64,000 nt of DNA from Sphagnum compactum (GCA_965153455.1 OZ234495.1:5084001-5148000); one strand, 5' to 3'. Positions 35,231 through 48,200 are shown, numbered from the stretch's first letter. Program-made: numbers and translations. The notes: generated by a model not told the origin, from the letters alone.

Positions 35231-38200
35231 TCATAAGAAACACTTAAATAAATATTTTCATAATTGTTTTTACATGAGTACATTTATTAAGTTCCACATA
35301 TTTTGAAATTTCCATAATATCAAGAATATTGTGTATTTTGATGTTCCTAATCATTGCATTTAAAAAATGTTTCAAGAATGTAACATGGTTCCTTTCCTTG
35401 AACTTTTTGATCAAAAACACAAATTTGAAACATGATTTGAGAATTTTCTTGGGAAAATTTTCGTAAGGTAATTTAGGTTTTTACTAAGCAATTAATTGAG
35501 TAAGTACTTTGTTATGAATTTCCAATGTTAAGGCTATCAATTTTTGAAGGGGCCATTCTAATTAAGAATTCAAAATTTTAACAATTTCCAATTTTTTTGT
35601 TCCAAAATAAACTTCAAGCAATATATTACTCCATGCAATTGATAAACATGAAAAAATAATAATTTATAGTTGTGAAAACATTTAAAGTAAAGGGCCCCAA
35701 AAAACGATTTGACTATTTTTGGGTCCTTAACCATTCGTTGAGGTGGTTCCTAGTGGTACCACCCAAGGATGCTTTCGCCCTTGTTAATGTTTGTAATTAT
35801 TTCATTATGAAAGAAAATGCTATGAATTGGGCATATTATATGGTTTTAATAATAACATTTTGGATCATTTTGGACTTGGATGTACATGAATTCAACATGG
35901 ATGGAGCCAACCAATTGTATTATTTTAGTGCATGGTGGGATTGTTTAGTCCACCCCTGGGCTAATAAACAACACATGTACAAAGATTCATATTTTAACAT
36001 GGCTTGACCATGTGCAAGAAAATGAAATGACTTTGAGCAACTTATCAGTTCCTTTCCTCTCACTTACAAGTTGCGTCAATGGGACCATAACTAATTTAAA
36101 GCCTTTTTGAACATACAACTTCATGTTCTTTAGGTGTGCACAATCCAAGTTGCAATGTACTCACTAGTCTTCACCCCAAAGTTAGACAAATCTTGGAATA
36201 TAATCATACAACCTTTGTGTTAAAATGTCCCACTTGGAACCAACAATTTTTTCCTTGTTTTCAATCAAACACTAGACCTTACACTTCACATTATGAATAA
36301 ACCCACCATTTAACAATAAACCTTGAACTCATGGCAGCCTTGTTGCCCATACAATTAAAGACAATTATGTGTTATATTCATGAAACTTTTTGGGCTTTTT
36401 CCCATCCTCCTATTTCTTTGAAGGTGGGTCAACTTATAAATGAAAAAATCCAACATTACAAGGTAAGTCATAGTGTGAATCTAACAACTTCATGATTTGC
36501 TCAAGCTCTATGAATTTGAGAAGGATCGCATGTAAGTTGAATTTGGAACAAGGTGTCTTAAAAAGGACTTCACAACCATTGAATGTAGGATTAGAATTTT
36601 ATAGATCATTTAGTGTAAAGTCGTGGGGTCCAAGCATAGTAAAGTGGACCAAAAAGTATGTCCATTCAATTCCAAATTTTAAATATGGTAGTTTTCAATA
36701 TAAACATATAAAAGTAGATTCAAAACTTTTTAAAAGTCTCATTATGGAAGCCTCCACTCTTCCATTGGGTTTTGATGAGTTGAATATAAAATTTGAAAAA
36801 CTCTAGTAAAATAAAAGTAGGTAACAAGTAGGAATGAAATTAAGAGGTTGTTTTATTGCATTCATTCCTACTTTTACATTATACGTAAAATATATTTTGG
36901 TTATATTATGAAAAATATAAAAATTTATTAGTATATTTTAGGTGCCATTGATTTAAAAATAAAATAGATCCAATACTTAATCTATAAGTTGTAATCTATT
37001 TTATAGATTGTGACATCTATTTGAATTTTGATGAATATATACAAACCTACTTTAAACAAGTGGTTTTAAAATATAATGTTAACAAAGTCAAAGAACTTCA
37101 TATAATTAATTATTGAAATAAATAATGTTTTTGGCCATGCAAAAGTCATTTTCATTATAATCATCTTTAACATGCTAGCCAAACAATCTATTTTTTCCAT
37201 ATTTTTAAACTTGAAATGACCATTTTCATTCATTTGCCCAAATCCATATTGCAAAAGGTAAATATAATGTGGGCATAAAGAAAAAACAACTAAAGCATTC
37301 TTGAAGGCTTTAACTTGTGAATGGCCATTTTAGCTTTTAAGAGTTGTAAAAAAATGATAAATCCCCACCCCCTACAAATGTAAGGGCAATAAGGACTCAA
37401 TTGAGGTTGCATTATAGCGTTCCCAATTGCATTGCTCAACTACATTTGGCAAAAGATTTGCACTATTAAGTTTAAGGGTTGGTGATGGAATCTTAGAATT
37501 GATTACAAAGTGGCTCCAAAAGGGACTTGAAGAGTTGTTGGTGGCAATGGGATTAAATTTCTAAAACAACAGGGTGATATGATGATCCTTTTGCTTGTTA
37601 TAACACACATCATCTTCATGACACAGATGGACGTTGTGGTGGTGATTTGGTAGTCTTCATTTCCATCCAACCACATTCATGATGAAGTTGAATTCCAAAC
37701 TCTTGTTTACTGTGTTGCAGCTCCCCAAAGAAAGTGAAAAAATATGCACTAGTTCATTAAAGGGAAAAAAATAGACTAGTAGAATTTCGATTCCTAACAA
37801 CAAGCTGCACCTTATGAAAAAATCAATCAAAATGGGGTGAAATTTTCCCATTATTTTATTTTGAAAATTTGGTAATTATTTAAAAACATTTGCAACTACA
37901 TATACATGAGCCAAGTTGCAAAATTTCGTTGCAAGAAAAATCACCAATTTGTAGCTTTATTATTTAACCTAAGTTGTAAATTAGTTGATATTATGTCCCC
38001 AAAGTTAAACCCCTACCATTAGCTTAGGCGAAAAATGGTGATCAACAATTTTGGAAAGAGCTACAAGATATGGCAAACCATATGTGATAAAACCCAATTG
38101 TTGTTGTGCATTTCATTTTAAGATTTAAAGATTGAGATCTTTAAATATTTTTCTCAAATTTTCACTAGCCAAAAAAAATTAATATGGTTCATTACAAAAC

Positions 38201-38834
38201 CCTAATATCTAAACAAAATAATGTGATCACATTTCAAATATATATAAGACAAAAAAATAAAAATAGGTCTCTTTCAATTAATTTTGTTCAAATGTTTTCA
38301 AATTCATCTAATTCAAAATATATCAATTTTACCAAATTACTATGAACATTGCAACCCACTTTTGCATCATCTGGTCAATTATTGTTCACAAAGATTAATT
38401 TTGAGCAAGATTATTTAATTGTCAATGGCAGATTCTTTTCAAATTGGTGAAAATTCCAACATGGGAAAAAAATTCCTCAATTTCAATTTGAGAACTTATA
38501 ATCCTTAATATTTTTCTAGTTAAAAAGCCAAAAGTTGGGAACATGGTTTCATGTTTCTTCCACCACTCTCAAAGACATTTGATATCTTTTGCATTCACCT
38601 TATATCTACAAAGTATAAACAATTCTCAATTAACAAGTTCCATTGTATGGTCACTATTGGCGCTAGCCACCATTTCAAAAACATTAAGTTACTATCTTGA
38701 TCAATTCTATAAACAAACAAACTTTCAACTTCAAATAATGGATGTAAATGCTAATAAGATTTCAAGAGCATAGGAAACAAGGTTTCCTATCATATTTCTA
38801 ACTATGGCCACCCCATATTGTTCATGACTAATAA
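35231..38834. other. AT-rich intergenic stretch with unplaced frames
   Basis: Plus-strand frames at 35672-36007 and 36492-36806 have no recognised domain. The first shares FLVVPPKDAF with the hAT-like fragment on the opposite strand, because about 45 bp near 35740-35785 is an inverted copy of about 35155-35200. The rest shows nothing recognisable. Confidence 0.4.
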
Positions 38835-39106
38835 AATAATAAATCAATCCCAAACTTTTGAATTTAAATCTAACTTCAAGCTAGCATATTACGGGTTATT
38901 ATTTTATCATATCTTGTCAAAAAGGAAAGGAAAGAATCAATGACCCCAATGACTTCCTTCTTAATGTTCTTTTCAAAAGTTCCTAATTCTATATTCAAGC
39001 TTGCAGAGTCATCATCATCAATCAGAACATCCATTAAAAGGAGATGGTTCATTTCTTCCTTTAGTTTCAAGCTCATGAATATGGTTGCATTCAAGGCATC
39101 ATTCAA
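38835..39106 (-). pseudogene. hAT-like transposase C-terminal fragment, decayed
   Basis: Minus-strand frame with NDALNATIFMSLKLKEEM, then DSFLSFLTRYDKII, then RNMLA. After the stop, in a shifted frame, comes LDxKFKSLGLI. This corresponds to the hAT-like block in which FLSF..(Y/F)D...HNMLALMLDPRFK..L is conserved just before the dimerisation region. Loss of frame right after NMLA marks it as broken. It cannot belong to the same element as the central fragment at 34.8-35.2 kb unless rearranged, because the C-terminal part lies upstream of the central part on the same strand. Confidence 0.55.
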
Positions 39107-39745
39107 TAATTAATGATATTTGAATGCAAGCAATGACAATATGAAACAAAATGTTTAATATAATCTATGGTGTGTGCCATATGAGTGGAGGGGGAACACA
39201 ATTGGTGACCATAAGATTAATCTACTTATTGTAATAGATGGCAATGGCTTCTTGGAATTGAAAGGCTTCCTGAAACACGACCACTTTGTTTACAAACCTA
39301 CACAATTCACATTTTGAATCAAAAGGCAGCATTTTGGAATACAAAGATTCAAAACAATAAAAGGGAAAGAAAACCAGAATAAAGTAACTTGCATTTTACC
39401 TTGTTTTGATTAGCATGTTCAATTTTCTTGGCTTGAAACCTCTAGTACTGTAAGCCTTCATCCATTCATGTTTTCCTATCCCTAACTTTTTAGGCCATGT
39501 AACACATTTTTACAAATTTGCTTAGGCAAATTTAACGTAAACATATTTCAAGCCCCTAAATTATTATTTTTTCAACAGTTGCATATTGATAAGCTTTAGA
39601 ACAAGCATGTCCAAAACAAATCCCTTGAAAACTTTCCATCACACCAAAGCTTCTAACTTATTATCGACTTCAAAGTAATTATCATGGTATTTAGATTTGC
39701 ACCTTCATCTTTAACACAAGCAAGGATATTTTTGTTCAACTCATA

Positions 39746-40542
39746 TCTTATATATTAATTCACTAAGTTTGTTAGTTTGTCTGTGACCGTCGGTCTGTCT
39801 GTGACCCCTTTAGGTTTTAGGTTTCACCGTCCGATCTCTGACTGTTACATCATGAAGCAATGAAGTCTCCAGTAGATCTATCAATCTATTTGTGTACAAC
39901 TTTACCTTAGATCCCTCCCCCTAGCCTATTGAGCTACCTATTAACCTCTCCTATTAATTAATTATTAGATGAGGAGCCTCCCAATTTTTATTATTATTTT
40001 TTTTTTGCAACGAGCCAATTTGATTGGCCTGTCACTCAAAACAGATGAAACTATGGAGGATCCCCCAAGTAGATTGTTCTCTTTGTTCTATCTGAATGTA
40101 TTGAGTTGCTCCCCCCTTTGGCCCCACCTTTATAGGTGACAGGAGGACAACATTTGCCAATGCATATATGGGATAAAAGTGACGTGCTATGGAGAACACG
40201 TTGGGGAACATATTGGGAACCTGACCAAAACCCATTGGGAACTTTTAAAAAACATAGTGGGATCACATTGGGAACCTGGGAAAAATGGCAAAAAAAATCC
40301 TTCCCCCCCAAAACTTAAAAGGAAAAAAAGCAAGGCACCTTAAGTGCATGTTTGGGCCTTACCATTGGCTGCATGAAATCTCTCATCCCAAAAAAGTTTG
40401 TCACCCTAAAACCCTTGCAAAGAACACACTACCTCGACAGGAACCCTAAACCCTAATAGTAGTTTTAATCATCAAAACTAAAACATGAACCAAACATTGT
40501 TGAAATAACACACCTGTGCATTAGGCACGGGGTTCAAACTAG
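39746..40542 (+). mobile_element. Non-autonomous Helitron, about 797 bp
   Basis: The 5' end is TCTTATATATTAATTCACTA followed by GTTTGTTAGTTTGTCTGTGA, typical of plant Helitrons. The 3' end has a hairpin CCTGTGC-ATTAG-GCACGGG (40513-40531, one T-G wobble) seven bases before the terminal CTAG at 40539-40542. The element sits between host A (39745) and T (40543), the standard Helitron target. No Rep/helicase is encoded, so it must have moved in trans. The interior includes TTGGGAACCTG-type short repeats around 40200-40290. No captured gene was recognised. Confidence 0.88.
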
Positions 40543-41162
40543 TTGCTTAGAAAGGTCTTGTAAACTTCTTGCCAATGTTGGCCCTACTGTTTTAAATGTT
40601 TCAAATAAGCTAATTGTAGTGTGTTTCATCATCTAATCTCCTCCCAAGAAATTTATTTAACTAATGCAAAAACATCATGTGCCCCTTTGGACATGCACAA
40701 ATCAAAACTTGTAGTAACAAAAACACATTTTGCCAAAATTAGACGTAAGACATATGTTTGTTTTTTCTTTTCGACCAAGTTTGGTAAAACTTCAAGGTTT
40801 TCTTGAAAAGGAAAACAACACGATGCCATAATTGCATTTCCAAACACTTTAACCAAATACTTTCAACAAATTGGATGGGCAAATGGTTTTTGACAACTCA
40901 TAAACCCAAATTCTCCACAAATTTTTTATGGTGCACATTCTCCTTTTTGTACTTAGATCTATGGCCCCAAAAAAAATTGGGGATTGCACTTGCACTCATT
41001 ATTATTAGCCTTTTGTTTGCAAGTAGTCTTTCCAATGAACTTTTTACGCCAGTTATTGCTCACTTTTTCAATTTTTTTTTGGGCAATTAGTCCATGGTCT
41101 ACATCCACATATGTTTTTGATGTAATTATTTCATTATTTTTGAAATATGAAACAAGACCTTT

Positions 41163-41641
41163 TATTACAACAAAATGTGTCTCTGTATGACGAGTGATTT
41201 CACTGGATTGTGAATGAATTCATTGGTCACAGTGAACAGGACCTAATGGGAACGTAATGAATTCACTCGTTTAGTGAACTGAGACTAGTGAACTATACTC
41301 ACATTTTGTAATGGGAAAATAATTAATTCACTCGTTTAGTGAACTGAGACTAGGGAACTACACTCACATTTTGTAATGGGAAAATAATGAATTCACTCGT
41401 TTAGTGAACTGAAACTAGTGAACTACACTCACATTTTGTATTGGGAAAATAATGAATTCACTCATTTAGTGAACTGAGACTAATGAATTACACTCACATT
41501 TTGTAATGGGAAAATAATTAATTCACTCGTTTAGTGAACTGAGACTAGTGAACTACACTCACATTTTGTAATGGGAAAATAATTAATTCACTCGTTTAGT
41601 GAATTGAGACTAGTGAACTACACTCACATTTTGTAGTAGTG
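41163..41641 (-). mobile_element. Expanded CACTA-type MITE, 479 bp, with TTT target duplication
   Basis: This is an inverted relative of the element at 32256. Its left end, TATTACAACAAAATGTGTC, corresponds to that element's right end with two changes in CACTAC. The stretch GTGATTTCACTGGATT and the AATGAATTCA motif are shared. The right end, ACTCACATTTTGTAGTAGTG, corresponds to the other element's left end. TTT flanks both sides (41160-41162 and 41642-41644). The extra length comes from six head-to-tail 65-bp units. Confidence 0.85.
41264..41641 (-). repeat. Six exact-length 65-bp tandem units inside the CACTA MITE
   Basis: CACTCGTTTAGTGAA (one copy CACTCATTTAG) recurs at 41264, 41329, 41394, 41459, 41524 and 41589, exactly every 65 bp. 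Each unit ends with a terminal-repeat-like CACATTTTGTA. Only the last unit continues into the true terminus GTAGTAGTG. Confidence 0.95.
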
Positions 41642-43384
41642 TTTGTTTAGCCTTGTTCTTTGTTCCAATATTTCATGACCTATTGGTCTACTATAACACA
41701 TAATACAACACATGACGTGACACCTTAACATTAATTGGTGATTTGTCCTTGACAAAAAAAATAAAAAATGCCCAAGATGAATTTCTTTTATCATGGGGTC
41801 TTTAATTTGACCTTTGTTTACCTTAACATCCTAAACCCTAACTAAGCCCCAGACTCCTTATTCCTAAACCCTTATGAACCGGACCCGTGGGTCATTCATA
41901 AACCTACCAAGGTACAAATAATTTAAATGTAAAAGAAAAAAAAAAAAAAAAAAACAACCCTGGTTCATAATGAACCAGGTATCTCAGCTTTGCACACCCA
42001 TGAATCCGGGTATCAATCCGGGTGGCACCTTGGGTGATGCCGGATCGATTCTTTGGATGATAACCGGATGATGACCGGGTTGGTTCTGAACCAGGGTTTG
42101 CGAATGAACCTGTAGTACAAACCAATGAACCATGTTTGCTCCATGCGCAGAGAGCATCGAGAGCGCTAAACCCTAAAACTACCATCCTTGTTCTTCAAGA
42201 TGTCTTCGTTTTGTTCCGGCGTTGGATTTGCACGCACGCATGCACATGCACTAGAAAGAATCTTCCAATGTGCGAGTCTTCTGTGAATTATGTTGGCGTC
42301 CAGGAGTGAGGAGGGCTTTTCAACATGGAATACCAGTCCTCCTCCTCCTCCTCCTCGATTAGGGTTTAGAGTTTCTTCGATTTCTGGACGAAGAAGCTTC
42401 AACAGCACAATTTGGCTTCACAAAAAGCTCTCCATCTTCCACCAGGTTGCATGTTGCAGTGATTGCAAACTCAAAAGGAGTTATGGAGTTATGTAGTGAC
42501 GGAGTGTTTTTTTTTTTTCCTGCCCCCCCTGTTGCAACCACTTCAGTTTCTCTTCTGCTTGTAGGGTTGTGTGTGTGGAGGATTTGAGGAATCAAAAACC
42601 CTGAAGTTTGGTCTGCGTCTTTCTTGGCTTGCTACACAATTTTTTTCTTACTCTCAGTTGTTGTTGCTTTGTAGGTGATGGATGGATTTGATTTGATTTG
42701 ATTCGTTGTCAGCTCCTTGGATCCAGTCACAGAAGGGGCTTGTGCAACAACTGTTGTCATGGTAACAATTTTATTTCCTCTTGAATTGTGCTCCATTGTT
42801 TTTGCTTGCTTTTGTCATGTGGAGTTTGTTTCACACAGCATTTGCAACAAGGAATCAAATGTCACATGTTTGTCTAGGCATGGGATGTTTGTCTACGCAT
42901 GTCTCTACCCATCACACAGGCTGGATTCATGAGCTGCTGAAAGGGTACAATTTGATGTCATGTATGTTTGCATGCACTAGTGAATTATTAAGTGGCAAAG
43001 TTCTTTTGCTCTGTTGGGCTTTATATCTGTACAGACCCAGTCACAGATTCAGACTTGGACAATAGACACGATTTACAACTTATATTGTGGATGTTTTGGT
43101 CAGCATTCTTTGCTGATGCATTCTATTGGAGGAAAGATCGGTGCTGTTACATGAGTGTCAGTGATCAAAAGAGTTGTTGGCTGGGTTGTTTATGCAGAGC
43201 AGAAGGTGAAGACAACTGCTGATCGTTGTCATGAGCATGTGCAAAACATCATTGTACTGATGTGCTACATATTCTTTGGTAGCTTCTACCCTTCTCTTAG
43301 CTCCTTTGGTACATTTTCTTGCTCTCTCACTGACCTTATCATACAAGATGATATTTTCTCATTGACAAGGAAAGGGGTTTTGGT

Positions 43385-44045
43385 ACAATGTGTGTTCAGC
43401 ATATCAAGGTGATGATCTGACACTTTGCGAGCGATTCTTGTATGGCCTATTTTGGCTGTACTTATGGTTGATGTTGTGTTTCTTCTTCAAGGTCTTTGTT
43501 GTGGAGTTTTCTCTGCAACCTCATAGACATATGTGTTTGCAAGAAATGTTTTTTGTACATGTGCATGTTTCAGATATGAAGGTGATCGTCTGATGCTCTG
43601 TGAGCAACTCTTGTAAGGTCTTTTTATGACCACATTCGCTGTTGTGTTGTGTTTCCTCTTCAAAGTGTTTGTTGTGGGAGTTTTTCTCCACAATCTTAGA
43701 GATATATGTGTTTGCAAGAGAGGGTTTAAGTAAATGTCTGTTCAAAGGTGAGCATCTGACACTTTGTGAGCAACTCTTTGTAAGGTGTGTTGTAATCATA
43801 CTCATTGTCGTGCTCTTCAAAGTGTTTGTTGTGGGAGTTTTTCTCCACAACTTCATAGATATATGTGTTTGCAAGAAAGGGTTTAGGTACATGTGTGTTT
43901 TGCACATGAAGGTGACAATCTTATGAGCAACTCTTAGAAGGTCTTTTATGACTGGACTCATTGTTGTGTCATTTTTCCTTTTCAAAGTTTTTGTTGTGGA
44001 GTTTTTCTCTGCAACCACAACCTCATAGGTATACATGTTTGCATA
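43385..44045 (+). repeat. Tandem array, about 165-bp unit, four copies
   Basis: Units are marked by GGTGA..ATCTGACACTTTGTG and AGCAACTCTT at about 43408, 43581, 43747 and 43911 (periods 173, 166, 164), with TCTTCAAAGTGTTTGTTGTG and TTTTTCTCCACAA within each. A 190-codon minus-strand frame across it is a by-product of the repetition. Confidence 0.88.
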
Positions 44046-45122
44046 TGTAACTAGATGTTTCTCTCTGATATTCAAGGAGGTGGAGAGTTCCAATTTTTAA
44101 GTTTTATTTTGGGACTGTTTGAATTGTTTCTACAGAAACCTACCTCCTCGGGGATTATTTGATCTCAAACCCTAATATCCATGAGATGTTGCTTGGATGT
44201 GTCATTCTTCAGGGAGGTTGAGAGTTCAAATCCAAAGTGTTTGGCCCGGAAAGTGTGGAATTTCTGGAATTTCTTTTTTCAGCCCCAGCTCATTTGGAAT
44301 TATTAAATGCTGTACCTAAGTGACAAGTATGATATCCAACTCTTGAATGTGAGATTTGACAACATTATAAATGCAAAATTTTAAGCACTATATTGCACAT
44401 TAAATTTATTGTTTGCAAACCAGGGTTGGATCTCTAAACTGTTGATTGTCTTGTGATGGGGATTTTTTTCCTTTAGCGGTTAAAATATGAAGTGATTACC
44501 TGTACTATCAATAAAAAAAAGACAAGCCCTCGCCCAAAGAAGCAATGTTTACTTTATGGGTATTTTGCCATTGTTCTGTTTCATGTGCTCATACGATTGT
44601 CAACTCACTTGTGCTTTCATGGGGTGTAATCACATCTATCTTTGACACACTATGTCATTTGGGCAGTATATAATTAAATATTTTAAGTTGAAAATAGTCT
44701 TGGGATGTGTAGAAATCTTGTAAACATTCACATATTATGATAGAAAGATGACTCTTAACTAAGGAGATTGCAATTTGCTTCAAAAAGAAATTATTGACAG
44801 AACTGCACAACCTCTACATGACAATGTGAAGGTCTAATGATATGAATCAACATATCTAAAACTGAGTATTGTTTATCATATATGTACAAAGGTGTTTTGT
44901 TAGCTAGTAGCATGTTCAGTCAGTTTGTGCCCAGCATTGTTAAATACAAATATTGTGTTGAAAATTTCATCATAGGTTTCATTTCAACGACAACATTTAC
45001 AAGTGAAGTAAGTTGAAAGTGGTTACTGAAATGTTTTTTTGACCACTCTGAGGCCAATATCTCCAGGTGGTCCATTCATGAACCACTCCTCTTAGTTGAG
45101 AAATTACTAAGGCCAAATCATG

Positions 45123-45123
<1 letters not shown>

Positions 45124-45156
<33 letters not shown>
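45124..45156. repeat. (GAT)11 microsatellite
   Basis: Uninterrupted GAT run about 110 bp before the proposed start codon of the VFL1-like gene. Confidence 0.95.
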
Positions 45157-45158
<2 letters not shown>

Positions 45159-45264
45159 GTTGCTATTCTTTGTGGAAGTTCTCTTGGTTGTGAGACACAA
45201 AATTAAAACTTTGTTGAGGTGAAGCCGGCCCACACATTGGGGGGACAAATCAAAGAGGGAGGCA

Positions 45265-48200
45265 ATGGCGTTCGACATCAACAACAAAAACTGGGTGCTA
45301 AATGTTCATAACATTTTGCTCAGGGCAGGAAAAAGGCCAGAAGTGTACAGCAAATGGAAGAAGAAGGGAGGTGTGGAGGTCCCCTTCTTGACGTCCGTGC
45401 CCAAAATCCAAACAAACAAGGTGCTTGAACAAACAAGATGCTCATTGAACATTTTTGTTGGTTTTCCCAGCCCTTGATGTATGCATGCATGCATCCATGA
45501 TCGATCCTCAATGTTCCTTGTAGAAAATGTGGGATTTTATTGTTGTTTTTGTGCAAATCTGTTGCGAATTGTGGGAAGAAAACAACTTTTGAAGGATTTG
45601 TTTTGAGTGACATTGTTGTTTTTCCCACTTTTGAGTCTTGATGCATGCATGCATGATCTTGATTGTTTGTTCTGAGTAAAAATTGTGGCATGCCATTGAT
45701 GTTGTTTTGTGCACATCTGCTGCTACAAATTGTGGGAAGAAAACAACTTTTGAAAGAATTGCTCAAGTTCATTGTTGTTGTTTCCAGCTCTTGATGCATG
45801 AATGCATGATCTTCATTGTTTTGTATATTGTGAAAATTGTGGCATGTCATCATTGTTGTTTTTGTCCAAATCTTTTGCAAATAGTGGGAAGAAGTTACAA
45901 GCTTTTGAAAGATTTTCTTGGGCTCATTGTTGTTTTTCCAGCTTGATGCATGCATGATCTTCAGTGCTTACAATAGAAATTGTGGGATGTTGTAATTGTT
46001 TCATGTGGAAATCTGTATGCAAATTGTAGGTTCAGGAAACAGCTTTTGAAAGGGTGAAGGTGCCCACAATTGTTATCTGTTGAACTCTATGATTCCCTTA
46101 AGTGGTCTTCTCTCCATTATATAACTTTTTGCAAGAGATGTGCAGATCATGAGATCAAAGAAATATATGCATATGGTGTGGGTCTTCGGTCAATCTTGTC
46201 GATCACAGGACTCTCAAAGTTCATCAACCTTGAATCCCTGAGTTTACATGGCAACCAAATTGAGCGGATACGAGGGCTCGAAGTGTTGCAGACACTAAAA
46301 ACACTTAATCTGTCATCCAACAATATCTCACAGATGGAAGGACTGTCACATTTACAAAATCTTCATGTTCTCAATCTTGCATCAAATCAGCTTCGAGAAA
46401 TATCGGGTTTACATGGATTGATGGCACTTCGAGTTCTTGTCCTGTCTCATAACAGAATCTCCTTACTGGGTGGCTTGGCAACACTCCATGGACCAAAGTG
46501 AGTCAACCCACCACAGCCTTACATATTTCTTTCACACCATTTTTACTCTTGAAAGTTCAGCAGCTATGTCATGATAATTGTTGGTGCCATATAACAGGGT
46601 TTGTTAGAATTGTTGATTATGAGGATGTTGTGTTGTGATATGTGTTGCAGATACTCGTTGGAGAAATTAGACCTGCGGGACAATGCAGTGGAATATCTCT
46701 GTGAGTTGTGGGTCATTGCAGGGTGTATACATCTACAAGAACTCACTCTCTCTCATGGGTCACATACAAACCCTGTTTGTTGGGCCAAATCCTATCAAAC
46801 CACAATCTTGTCAGCTGTTCCACACCTCCGCTCCTTAGATGGGAAACTTCTTGACAAGAAGGATGATGCAATTATAGATTTGGAGGCTGTTTCTGTCCCA
46901 CCATTGCCTGTTTGGGCACTTCAGCGTTGCTATCCTCCTCAACAAAATTGTCCTGAATTTCCAAGGTTTTGTTCCCATTTGCCAACAGCACCCAAAGCTT
47001 CAAAGTATCCATCTGCAAAAGTTCAACGTGCATCTCAACAACACTATCGCAATCCAGTTCAAGCTGCCATGCAAGCGAATGAGGCAGCAAATTCGATGCA
47101 CAACTTTCAACCTGAGAGAAGAAATCAGTCAAGTGACCCTCGCCAGATTCACCTTCCATATGACAATGTGGTGAAAGCCAATTATGGTGGAAGTTCCTTG
47201 GAGCCTGTTAATCATCAACGAAATGAGGACAAGTGGAGGATGCCACTACCGGAGTCAAATGTGGGAGCTGTTTCACACATGAGATGGAGTCCTGGAAACC
47301 AAGGTGAGAGACAACTTCCTCCAGGACCTCAATTGTACAATCCATTTGAGGCTGTTCCAGTGGATGAAATGGTCATACGTGATGTACCCGCAAACATTCA
47401 GGGGGGACAGACTCATGCGCTGTATGGTGCATTGGCTACACCTCATATCGATCATGCACTATTAGGGTTCCATAGACGAAAGAAATTGCATCAGAGTGGA
47501 GGAGGAGAAGCCATTATGGAGGAGCCCCTGCAAAAAGAGACCCAAAATTATGAAGTTTGGTTAAAACGGTTAGAATCACAGATTATTGACCTAGTCCATC
47601 AAATCTCAAAGACAAAAGCAGATGGGACTAAGAGATCCTCGGGAATGGATAGTACCACAAAGACTACCAAAGTACATAGGGATACAGATGATGATTCTAG
47701 TGACTTGTCATTGGGAAACTCTCCTCCAAAACAATCCAGTATGACACCTAACCATATACCGAAATTTGCTGGCCAAAAGAAAAAGTGGTGCCCGGTATGG
47801 TTTCTCTACCATTACCTTTTGTACTTCATCATCCAGCTATCAAGATCATCTTTTCTGGAAGCCAAAAGTTTCTCTTTGATGTGCCTATTTATGTATTAGA
47901 TCGCGGTCATTAGGAGGACCCATTGGGGGCCATGAGCTGAGTCTGAAACCAACCATTATGATGTAATTGGCACTCAGTAGAGATTCTACCACATCATCAG
48001 GAACAACTTTGTAGACTAGTATTTGTTAGACTTCATGATGTTCTATGTGCTAGTCGCATGCATTTGAAAGAGCGACAGACCCTGAGCAGCTTTGGGCGAA
48101 GGTGGAATCTCTCTTCACTGACACATTGACTGAATATTATGTAGCTGGTCGATGTACCCAAAATTCTAAATTCTATATGTATGGTCAGCAAATAGTAGTG

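Larger units (their letters stand above)
41642..45264. other. Region upstream of the VFL1/LRRCC1 gene
   Basis: No protein gene identified. A GGTT/GAACC-rich block (41960-42130) is followed by a short plus-strand frame at 42290-42496 of unknown meaning (MLASRSEEGF, then six prolines). TGT-rich sequence leads into the tandem array at 43385-44045. Promoter and possible untranslated exons of the downstream gene may be here. Confidence 0.4.

Noticed and set aside
32256-41641. A single 9.4-kb CACTA element bounded by the two related ends
   Set aside because: Each end belongs to its own short element with matching 3-bp duplications (ATT/ATT and TTT/TTT), whereas the outermost pair would give ATT/TTT.
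43521-44093. 190-codon minus-strand open frame
   Set aside because: It lies entirely over the 165-bp tandem array; the frame is kept open by repetition, with no domain and no start context.
45320-45955. 211-codon minus-strand open frame
   Set aside because: It covers the 151-bp tandem array in intron 1 of the VFL1-like gene; its repeated peptide is an artefact of the repeat.
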